DNA from: TWA4 sp964613155
Lineage (GTDB): Bacteria > Bacillota > Clostridia > Lachnospirales > Lachnospiraceae
NCBI GenBank assembly: GCA_964613155.1
Contig: CAZTHP010000124.1
Coordinates: 1-5,287, forward strand
DNA length: 5,287 bases
Direction of reading: 5' to 3'
The position numbers and the translations under genes are program-made. Positions 1 through 5,287 of this stretch are shown here, piece by piece. The notes beneath the pieces were generated by a model. That model did no database searches, had not been told where the DNA came from, and saw only the letters and a list, made by a program, of their open reading frames with translations. Numbering within the stretch: the first letter of the stretch is position 1; every line of letters starts with the position of its first letter.

Positions 1-2584
1 TGACATTTTTCATCTTTCCTGCCAAACTGCCGAGATAAAAATCTTCCGGATACGTTGTGCGCAGATAGCAGCTTTCATCCAGATGGAGATTTTGAAGTTC
101 TGCCTGTTCGACACAGCCAAACAATCCATTGTAACTAAAATTTTCAGAATTCAAATATAAATTACTAATAGTATAGCCTTTTCCATCAAAATTCCCCTGA
201 AATGGAGTGGATTCCGTAGTTCCAATCGGTACCCAGCTTCCTCGTTCTTCATTGCAGACAGAAGACATATCGAGGTTACTTCCCAGTTCAAAATAAATAT
301 CTTCGTAGCTTTCTCCTCGATTGACCTGCTGCGCCAAAAAGGAAAGTCCCTCCGGCAGGGTAATAATATAAGGATCGTCTTCACTACCATCACCGGTTCC
401 AAACAGCCCTTCTCCCGTCAGAATCTGAATCACAATATCTTCTGAAATATTTTCTACTACATAAATTCCCGAATCCGTCGGTTCCAGAACTGTTCCATTG
501 CAGTACAGCTTTCGAATCGCATAGCCACCGCTTGTATCGCAGAAAAAGCTGAAATCTGTTCCATCCAGTACCGTAATTCCTTTTAAATGAATGTCCTGAT
601 TGCCTGCATTTTGATTGAGTACGTATACCGATGTGTAACTGCTGTCAAAGGTCACATTCCAGATTCCTTTTTCAACCAAAACCGGATAGCCATCACTTCC
701 CAACTGGAACGCAACACCCAGATCTCCCATTTCGACGATTTTTTGCAGTTCTTCTAAGGTCACTTCGTCAACTCGCGTTAAATCCAGTGCATCGGTTGGG
801 ATTTTTCCAAATAATTTTTCGGTTCCCTGATCACAGGCATAGACTTCCAGGAAAGAAATTCCACCTGATTTCAACGAATCTTTTCCCAATTCCAGACTGC
901 CCACAAACATCCCTTCTGAACTATCCAAAGAATTCACCAGAGTATTCCCGCTGTAACAATTGCTGACAACCAGATATTCTTCTGATTTGCTGTTGGTGAC
1001 CAGAAGCTTTCCGATCAAGCCTCCAACATGCGCATTTCCCTGCACTTTATCAACCCGTGAATAACTATTGCTGATCTGAATTGCGACTGCTGTGGCGTTT
1101 CCAGATGCAGAACCTTGCAAATAGCCGATCAAACCGCCGACCATTCCATCAGTTCCCGGTGCATTGACCTGCACTACATTTCCCTGATTGGCACATTCCC
1201 GAATGAAAACCTGTGTATTCTGTGTCGTGCTTCGCACTAAGCTTCCTGCAATTCCACCGATTTTCCCCTGCAGATCGCTGCCGCAGTCCAGACCGGTGAT
1301 TACCGCTTTATTGGTACAATGCCGCACGGTAAGAGAATCAGATGAGGAATTGAGCAAACCTGCTATACCGCCTACTCCGCATACACCAGAAACGGCACCG
1401 AGATTTTCACAGTCTTCGATTACCGCTCCATTCATCTGTTTTCCAACAATACCGCCTGCCGAAGAATTGACACCCGTGCTTGTAACCGCAGCTTCATTCC
1501 GACAACCGCTGATCTGTAAAACGGCTCCTTTTTCGGTTCGCGCACCCAAAATTCCGCCGCAAACACCTTCTTTTGCCTTAGAGGAAACGATTCCGCGATT
1601 CACACAGTCGATGATCTTCCCGCAGTCCAGACCAACCAGTCCGCCAACACCTGTTGATGCTGTAATTTCCCCACGATTGGTACAATCTTCTACTTCCATC
1701 CAAGGACCGCCGTATCCGATCAGACCACCCGCATTTTTTTCCGCAGTTTCTACATCTGCGGTATTACTGCACGAAAGAATCGTTGTCCGGTTTTCATTAT
1801 TGGCATTACCGATCAGACCGCCAACATTATCGGAAACGGCTGTAATGGAACCTTGATTGGTACACTGGGTGATCTGGCTGCTGCCTCTGCCCATTTCCCC
1901 GATCAAACCACCGACACTGGACGTTCCGCTGATATTGCCGCTGCTGCTGCAATTTTCCAACGTAATATCTCTTGCACTGCCGATCAAGCCGCCGACAATC
2001 TGTTTTCCTTCCAGTGTTACTTCCATCGTACAGTTTTTACAAGTTGTATTGCTTGCTTTTCCAATCAACACACCAACCATATCTTTCGTAGAAGACATTT
2101 CTCCCTGAATCTTGAGATTCTGAATCTGTGCGTTATTGGTATATCCAAAAAATCCCCGTCCCGCAATTCTCATTTTGGCATAAAAACGAGTCAGGGTATG
2201 TCCATTTCCATCAAACGTACCCGAATACATGATGGAGGACAGACCAATGGGAATCGTCCACGGATTTGCGAAACCTCCCATATCAATATCCGCCGTAAGG
2301 CGTGCATTTAAAACACCGCCTCCCTCATTTACCTGTTTTGCAAACCAGTCCAGATCCTCACGAGAATCCAGTTCATAAAATCCATCCTCACTCAGCAAAG
2401 GGGCTGTAAGGTCTGTCACAACCTCTGCTGCCGCTGTTGTGTTCTGCACGGATATTCCCTCCAATATCCGTCCTGTTTTCAACAGAGGACCAGCTGCCTG
2501 TGCCGGTAAGGAAGTCCCAAACCCGGACACCGCCAGCGCCATGCTTAAACATGCCGCAAGAATCTGTCTTTTTCTCTTTTTCAT
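1..2584 (-). CDS. Secreted GLUG-type beta-helix surface protein, C-terminus cut by window edge
   Basis: The frame is open from the ATG at 2584 to position 1, with 861 codons visible and no stop, so the 3' end is missing. The start is supported by a strong Shine-Dalgarno sequence six bases upstream, a typical signal peptide, and an in-frame TGA upstream with no other usual start codon after it. In order: signal peptide (residues 1-30); a region near 68-135 that leads into the helix and contains FDGNGHTL; a right-handed beta-helix of about twelve turns (about 93-560) with VGGLIG/AGGIVG motifs, as in the GLUG family; a helix cap (about 596-638, ending GYPVLV); a small beta-sandwich (about 640-722); then a second module beginning GTGDGSEDDPYIIT (730-743), with FDGKGYTISNLYL near 799-811. 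The protein is probably exported and surface-exposed, and may bind a glycan or protein ligand; that role is inferred from the family. No catalytic motif is seen. Any wall anchor would lie beyond the window. It is a paralogue of the upstream gene. Confidence 0.93.
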   Translation of the reverse strand, partial: MKKRKRQILAACLSMALAVSGFGTSLPAQAAGPLLKTGRILEGISVQNTTAAAEVVTDLTAPLLSEDGFYELDSREDLDWFAKQVNEGGGVLNARLTADIDMGGFANPWTIPIGLSSIMYSGTFDGNGHTLTRFYAKMRIAGRGFFGYTNNAQIQNLKIQGEMSSTKDMVGVLIGKASNTTCKNCTMEVTLEGKQIVGGLIGSARDITLENCSSSGNISGTSSVGGLIGEMGRGSSQITQCTNQGSITAVSDNVGGLIGNANNENRTTILSCSNTADVETAEKNAGGLIGYGGPWMEVEDCTNRGEITASTGVGGLVGLDCGKIIDCVNRGIVSSKAKEGVCGGILGARTEKGAVLQISGCRNEAAVTSTGVNSSAGGIVGKQMNGAVIEDCENLGAVSGVCGVGGIAGLLNSSSDSLTVRHCTNKAVITGLDCGSDLQGKIGGIAGSLVRSTTQNTQVFIRECANQGNVVQVNAPGTDGMVGGLIGYLQGSASGNATAVAIQISNSYSRVDKVQGNAHVGGLIGKLLVTNSKSEEYLVVSNCYSGNTLVNSLDSSEGMFVGSLELGKDSLKSGGISFLEVYACDQGTEKLFGKIPTDALDLTRVDEVTLEELQKIVEMGDLGVAFQLGSDGYPVLVEKGIWNVTFDSSYTSVYVLNQNAGNQDIHLKGITVLDGTDFSFFCDTSGGYAIRKLYCNGTVLEPTDSGIYVVENISEDIVIQILTGEGLFGTGDGSEDDPYIITLPEGLSFLAQQVNRGESYEDIYFELGSNLDMSSVCNEERGSWVPIGTTESTPFQGNFDGKGYTISNLYLNSENFSYNGLFGCVEQAELQNLHLDESCYLRTTYPEDFYLGSLAGKMKNV
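950..2080 (-). repeat. Degenerate coding repeats: beta-helix turns with a cysteine at the same position
   Basis: Each repeat unit is one beta-helix turn, roughly [x]C-x-N-x-G-x-[IV]-[ST] followed after a few residues by VGG[LI][IV]G. Aligned cysteines fall at residues 185, 212, 241, 272, 301, 327, 361, 392, 423, 464 and 543, with a serine at 507 in the equivalent place. Spacing is 26 to 34 residues between most turns and longer near the end, where loops are inserted. At DNA level the units are diverged, but short strings recur, such as the antisense of TGT-ACC-AAT near 1312, 1679 and 1859. The repeats look old and are held by protein structure; they are not a recent tandem expansion. Confidence 0.8.
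2495..2584 (-). other. Sec signal peptide of the downstream beta-helix protein
   Basis: Residues 1-30 form a classic tripartite export signal. There is a basic start (MKKRKRQ), a hydrophobic core (ILAACLSMALAVSGFG), and a polar end, SLPAQA, followed by AG. This gives an A-x-A signal peptidase I site, with predicted cleavage after residue 30. No lipobox cysteine sits at the cleavage site, so a lipoprotein is unlikely. This is the clearest evidence that the protein leaves the cytoplasm. Confidence 0.88.
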
Positions 2585-2590
2585 CCGCCG

Positions 2591-2603
2591 CCTTCCTTCC
2601 TTT
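2591..2603 (-). promoter_or_regulatory. Ribosome binding site of the downstream gene
   Basis: Read on the minus strand, this stretch is AAAGGAAGGAAGG, a purine-rich Shine-Dalgarno sequence. Its last GGAAGG lies six bases before the ATG at 2584. It fixes the start of the gene and suggests strong initiation. Confidence 0.8.
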
Positions 2604-2627
2604 GTTCCAATATGCAGAGTCGACGAA

Positions 2628-2657
2628 TGGTCTCAGAAGAATTTCCCCCTGAGACCA
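2628..2657 (-). repeat. Inverted repeat with 9-bp perfect arms, possible RNA stem-loop
   Basis: The arms TGGTCTCAG (2628-2636) and CTGAGACCA (2649-2657) are exact reverse complements around a 12-base loop. On the minus strand the loop is G-rich on its 5' side. The sequence after the stem is TTCGTCGACTC, which is not a U-tract, so a simple Rho-independent terminator is not supported. It lies about 25 bases upstream of the ribosome binding site. It could act on mRNA processing, stability or translation of the second gene, or be a protein-binding dyad. Confidence 0.6.
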
Positions 2658-2669
2658 CCGCCTTTTTCT

Positions 2670-2693
2670 GTTTCGACTTCTTTTCATCGAAAC
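2670..2693 (-). repeat. Inverted repeat with 7-bp perfect arms just after the upstream stop
   Basis: The arms GTTTCGA (2670-2676) and TCGAAAC (2687-2693) pair exactly around a 10-base loop. The hairpin begins 12 bases after the upstream stop codon. On the minus strand it is followed by AGAAAAAGG and not by U residues, so it does not look like a terminator. With its neighbour at 2628-2657 it forms a tandem pair of stem-loops, which might protect the 3' end of a processed upstream message. Confidence 0.5.
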
Positions 2694-2705
2694 TACACTT
2701 CATTT

Positions 2706-5287
2706 TTATTTTTTAATCGTTACCGTAGACTTTTGTCCTTTTTTCGCCAATAATTTCTTATAAGCTGCCAGTTTTTTCGCCGGTACTTTGATCACTGCTT
2801 TTTCATGAATTCCCTTAAATGCACTTGCACCTACGGATTTCAGCTTACTGCTCTTGATCGTGATCGTCTTCAATTTCGCATCGTTTGCAAATACCTGCTT
2901 TCCAATCGTGGTAACATTGCTGCCTACAACGGCTTTGGTCAGAGACTTGCATCCAGAGAATGCTTTTTCTCCGATTGCGGTTACCTGATAAGAATATTTA
3001 CCAATCTTAACCGAAGACGGAACTGTGATTTCTTTTACTTTTTTGCTGGAAACAGCTGCCACAGTCACAGTACCTTTTGAAGTACTTTCATTGGTTACCC
3101 GATATTTCAGAGAACCAACTTCATATGTTTTGCCTTTCGCTGCTTTGATCACAAAGGTTTTGGTAACGGTTCCCTTGTAATTGCCAATTCCTTTTACAAC
3201 TACTTTTGCAGTTCCCGGCTTGGTATTATTCTGATAGGTTACCTTGTAATCCTTGCCAGCTGTCAGCTTGCTGCTGCCATTTTTCACCGTAACAGCCGGT
3301 TTCAGAGCTTTTCCTGTATGTTTTGCAGAGGTATAGCTTAGCGTGATCTTTGCCTTCTGAATCTCCAGCTTCTGAATCGTAAAGTTTTTCACTAATGTTC
3401 CAGAAGTATAAGCACCGCCCAGTGTTACCAGAACTTTTCCGGTTCCCGGCTTGGTATTATTCTGATAAGCTACTGTATAGTCCGCAGCGTCAAGTGTAAC
3501 CGGCTCTGCATCTCCATTGTATACAACCGAAACAACTTCCGGCTTTAATGCTTTGCCTGTATAGGAATAGCTATCTTTTTTCAGTGTAACTGCAAATTTC
3601 TGCAGATATGCATATGTTTTTTCAGCATCTGCCAGAACACGTTCCGCGGTTTCGCCAACAGATTCCTGTTCTTCCTTTGTCAATGCATCGTAACGTGCAC
3701 GAAGTTCCTGAATGGTATCACCGCTTTCTGTTGTAATACCTTCATCGGACAGCGCCAGGATTGCTTTCTTTAACTGATAAGCGGAAACAACCTTGGTTTT
3801 TACAGAAATCTCAACATCGCTTCCTTCGGGTGTAAAGGTATAGGTTTTCTGTCCTGATTTCAGGGAAACGCTTTCACCATTTACAACCAGAGAGGTCATC
3901 GTATATTTATCATCTACAGAAATCGTAATTTCTTTTCCATCCAGGAAATAAATCGTATCGTCTTCCTGTACTTCATCATCAAGCAGAACTTTTACATGAT
4001 CGCCTGCTTTTACAACCATACGACAGATTGCTGCAACCTCATCTACTCTGGGGTCATTAACATGGATCAGACCATCTTCGCCATAACTCCAGCAAAGCTT
4101 ATTGGACTGAGTACCAGCACCTGTATTCATGTTCCATGCATCTTCTGCAGTAATTGCTGCCAGATCATCCACTGCAATTACTGCGCTACCGAAATCAATT
4201 TCTTTTCTCAGTCCTCCGACTGCTTCTGATGCACTATTTTTCAGATAATAATTCGCTGCCATCTTTGTTGGTGCTGAATAAGAAGTATAGGATCCAATGA
4301 TCGCACCGCCGTCTACCGTTCCGGTATTCAGGTTGCCGCAAAACATGATATCTACGCTTCGCTGTCCGACAATACCACCATTATATTGACTGGCACCCGA
4401 AACTTCACCCTGATTCCAGTTTCCATAAATTTCACCGCTGCTGCAAGTCAGATTTCCTGTAATACCACCCGCATATGCGCCGCCGGAAACTTTTCCTGTA
4501 TTGATATTTCCTGCAATTACCTGACCATTTTTCGTAGTACTATTAAACTGTCCTCTCGCATCTCCGAGAATTCCGCCAACGTAAGCACTTGAACTTGTAC
4601 TTGTGGAAGTAACATCTCCCATATTGACACAATTTACGATATCACCGTTATTCGGACGTGCTGCAATCGCACCAAGCTGTGCTCCCGCTCCTGTAACATT
4701 GCCGTAATTGATACAGCCAAGTGCGCCACCATTTGTACCTGTAAAAACTGCACTTGTCGCATTACCATAGTTGACACAGTTGATTACCGTTCCGGTACCA
4801 TTGATCATCGGACTGCTGATCATTGCTTTATTGACAACGTTCTGTACCACACATCCTACAGGAGAAGCCACAATACCACGGATTCCTTTTGTCATCTTGT
4901 CATTGCCTTCAATGGTAAAATTTTTAAATACCGCTTCCGCTGACGCATAATTGGAAAGCTGTGTAAAACCATGATTGCCTTCTGCATCCGTTACAGTGAT
5001 CGTCTTTCCATTGCCATCAAAAGTTCCGGCAAAATAGTTCGGATAAACACTTGCAAATGGTTTGAGGGTCTGTCCATTCAGATCAATATCTTTTGTCAGA
5101 ATAAAATACACACCTTCATACACTTTGTGCATTCTTTCGCCTGTTGTAATGGTTTGATTTGTCTGCTCGGAAAGATATGCCAGCTCTGCTGCACTGGAAA
5201 TCTGGTACGGGTCTTCCTTGGTACCGGTACCGCCAGCAAAGGCGGTTGCTGCGGTTCCATCCCAGCCGCTTTCTACAGTACTTTCCT
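2706..5287 (-). CDS. Surface protein with beta-helix, Ig-like repeats and BspA-like LRR tail; N-terminus cut by window edge
   Basis: The frame is open from the window edge (first full codon 5285-5283) to TAA at 2706-2708, giving 859 visible residues. The ATG at 5132 is not the start, because the 51 codons before it encode a conserved module entry (FAGGTGTKEDPYQISS, visible residues 16-31). In order: module entry with FDGNGKTI (about 1-105); beta-helix with GGILG/GGITG/GGIVG turns (about 108-351); helix cap (371-413); small beta-sandwich (about 419-500); alanine- and glutamate-rich helical linker with YDALTKEEQ (502-564); two Ig-like repeats (565-639 and 642-716); and a basic leucine-rich-repeat domain of LRR_5/BspA type (717-859) ending TVTIKK. 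It is probably exported, but the signal peptide lies outside the window. No LPXTG motif or membrane anchor is seen at the true C-terminus. The likely role is surface attachment or adhesion, inferred from the family; the ligand is unknown. It is a paralogue of the next gene and probably in the same operon. Confidence 0.95.
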   Translation of the reverse strand, partial: ESTVESGWDGTAATAFAGGTGTKEDPYQISSAAELAYLSEQTNQTITTGERMHKVYEGVYFILTKDIDLNGQTLKPFASVYPNYFAGTFDGNGKTITVTDAEGNHGFTQLSNYASAEAVFKNFTIEGNDKMTKGIRGIVASPVGCVVQNVVNKAMISSPMINGTGTVINCVNYGNATSAVFTGTNGGALGCINYGNVTGAGAQLGAIAARPNNGDIVNCVNMGDVTSTSTSSSAYVGGILGDARGQFNSTTKNGQVIAGNINTGKVSGGAYAGGITGNLTCSSGEIYGNWNQGEVSGASQYNGGIVGQRSVDIMFCGNLNTGTVDGGAIIGSYTSYSAPTKMAANYYLKNSASEAVGGLRKEIDFGSAVIAVDDLAAITAEDAWNMNTGAGTQSNKLCWSYGEDGLIHVNDPRVDEVAAICRMVVKAGDHVKVLLDDEVQEDDTIYFLDGKEITISVDDKYTMTSLVVNGESVSLKSGQKTYTFTPEGSDVEISVKTKVVSAYQLKKAILALSDEGITTESGDTIQELRARYDALTKEEQESVGETAERVLADAEKTYAYLQKFAVTLKKDSYSYTGKALKPEVVSVVYNGDAEPVTLDAADYTVAYQNNTKPGTGKVLVTLGGAYTSGTLVKNFTIQKLEIQKAKITLSYTSAKHTGKALKPAVTVKNGSSKLTAGKDYKVTYQNNTKPGTAKVVVKGIGNYKGTVTKTFVIKAAKGKTYEVGSLKYRVTNESTSKGTVTVAAVSSKKVKEITVPSSVKIGKYSYQVTAIGEKAFSGCKSLTKAVVGSNVTTIGKQVFANDAKLKTITIKSSKLKSVGASAFKGIHEKAVIKVPAKKLAAYKKLLAKKGQKSTVTIKK
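2709..3137 (-). other. C-terminal lysine-rich LRR_5 (BspA-like) domain
   Basis: The last 143 residues begin KGKTYEVGSLKYRVT, then form a beta-strand lead (EITVPSSVKIGKYSYQVTAI) and three leucine-rich units marked by EKAFSGC, KQVFAND and ASAFKGI. They end in a helix (KKLAAYKKLLAKKGQ) and a short strand. I count 30 lysines and one arginine against six acidic residues. Similar tails close many secreted clostridial proteins. With no LPXTG sorting signal present, the positive charge could hold the protein to anionic wall polymers; that is inference. Confidence 0.8.
3211..3236 (-). repeat. 26-base exact direct repeat, copy in Ig-like repeat 2
   Basis: These 26 bases are identical to 3442-3467 and encode YQNNTKPGT up to the second base of the last codon. 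The surrounding Ig-like repeats differ at many positions, so this block is unusually well preserved. Confidence 0.85.
3442..3467 (-). repeat. 26-base exact direct repeat, copy in Ig-like repeat 1
   Basis: This block matches 3211-3236 base for base at a distance of 231 bases, in the same reading frame. The nearby shared motif TGKALKP uses different synonymous codons in the two copies, which contrasts with the perfect identity here. Confidence 0.85.
4233..4964 (-). repeat. Beta-helix turns of the upstream protein (GLUG-like)
   Basis: Visible residues 108-351 form about six or seven turns. Early turns carry N/G-C-[VI]-N-[YM]-G (cysteines at 170, 191 and 219). Later turns carry G-N-x-N-x-G at the same place (asparagines at 260, 289 and 318). 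Glycine-rich VGGILG, AGGITG and NGGIVG motifs follow the turns, as in GLUG repeat proteins. The helix is about half as long as the first helix of the downstream gene. Confidence 0.75.

Larger units (their letters stand above)
2585..2705 (-). other. Gap between the two paralogues: two stem-loops, no clear promoter or terminator
   Basis: This stretch separates the upstream stop (2706-2708) from the downstream start (2584). It holds two perfect inverted repeats (2670-2693 and 2628-2657) and the ribosome binding site. I find no convincing -35/-10 pair on the minus strand; the best -10-like string is CATATT within TGCATATTG, near 2608-2616, without a good -35 partner. Neither hairpin is followed by a U-run in the direction of transcription, so there is no standard terminator. 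Co-transcription with the upstream gene is therefore the simplest reading. An open frame of 40 codons (ATG at 2703 to TGA at 2581) spans the whole gap but lacks a Shine-Dalgarno sequence. Confidence 0.6.
3138..3593 (-). repeat. Two tandem Ig-like repeats, 77-residue period
   Basis: Two copies follow the helical linker. Both contain TGKALKP, then DY followed by V.YQNNTKPGT, then a K-F-x-I-x-K/A end. The period from one YQNNTKPG to the next is exactly 77 residues (231 bases). Copy one lies at about 3369-3593 and copy two at about 3138-3362. Such repeats are common in clostridial secreted proteins and probably act as rigid spacers that lift the beta-helix away from the wall; the spacer role is inference. 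Confidence 0.8.

Noticed and set aside
631..966. A 111-codon plus-strand frame
   Set aside because: It is antisense to the conserved coding region of the downstream gene and resembles no known protein family.
1188..1856. A 222-codon open frame on the plus strand
   Set aside because: It lies wholly opposite the beta-helix coding region. Its proline- and isoleucine-rich product is the antisense of the repeated turns, and it has no recognisable domain.
950..2080. Recurring short strings such as ttggtacaat as a CRISPR-like or regulatory repeat array
   Set aside because: The spacing is irregular and the strings are in frame. They encode the C-x-N part of beta-helix turns, so protein repetition explains them.
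1853..2311. A 152-codon plus-strand frame, plus a shorter overlapping one at 1857-2108
   Set aside because: Both are antisense to the signal-bearing beta-helix gene, and their low-complexity composition is explained by the repeats beneath them.
2628..2670. The 9-bp hairpin followed by a T-run as a terminator for plus-strand transcription
   Set aside because: The T-run begins about five bases after the stem, and no plus-strand gene precedes it, so there is nothing to terminate.
2388..2687. A minus-strand frame starting with ATG at 2687 and running into the downstream gene
   Set aside because: It has no ribosome binding site and overlaps the well-supported signal peptide gene in another frame. 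Its product has no recognisable features.
3996..4592. Short plus-strand frames at 3996-4229 and 4386-4592
   Set aside because: They are antisense to the upstream beta-helix gene, lack ribosome binding sites, and have cysteine-rich products that show no family features.
5130..5132. Methionine codon at 5132 as the start of the upstream gene
   Set aside because: The frame stays open to the window edge, and the codons before it encode a conserved module entry (GTGTKEDPYQISS) that has a counterpart in the paralogue.

Overview
The window holds parts of two large genes, both on the minus strand and both cut by a window edge. They are separated by a gap of about 121 bases. Both encode repetitive, apparently secreted surface proteins, and I see no enzyme, transporter, RNA gene or mobile element. 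Moderate GC content, AAGG-type ribosome binding, GLUG-like beta-helix turns, alanine-rich helical linkers, Ig-like repeats of the 'TGKALKP...DY.V.Y.NN' type and a lysine-rich BspA-like leucine-rich-repeat tail together suggest a Gram-positive anaerobe of the Clostridia. A gut Lachnospiraceae-like organism is most likely, but this is inferred from protein style and not from a marker gene.

Layout in the direction of transcription (right to left): the upstream gene enters at 5287 and stops at 2706-2708. Its start is outside the window, and the methionine codon at 5132 is internal. The visible protein (859 residues) runs: module-entry motif, beta-helix, helix cap, small beta-sandwich, helical linker, two Ig-like repeats 77 residues apart, and a very basic leucine-rich-repeat C-terminus. 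The gap 2585-2705 holds two perfect-armed stem-loops without U-tracts, a strong Shine-Dalgarno sequence, and no clear promoter or terminator. The downstream gene starts at 2584 with a signal peptide and runs off the window at position 1 (861 residues visible). It has a long beta-helix of about a dozen turns, a cap, a small beta-sandwich, and the start of a second beta-helix module that matches the module seen in the upstream gene.

The two genes look like tandem paralogues built from the same interchangeable modules and probably transcribed together. Such proteins are usually cell-surface or secreted factors that bind host or neighbour glycans or proteins, but the ligand cannot be read from the sequence. 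I found no convincing evidence of a novel defence, RNA or mobile system. The most interesting points are the stacked cysteine positions inside the beta-helices, the tandem intergenic hairpins, and a 40-codon open frame that exactly bridges the gap and overlaps the next start as ATGA.
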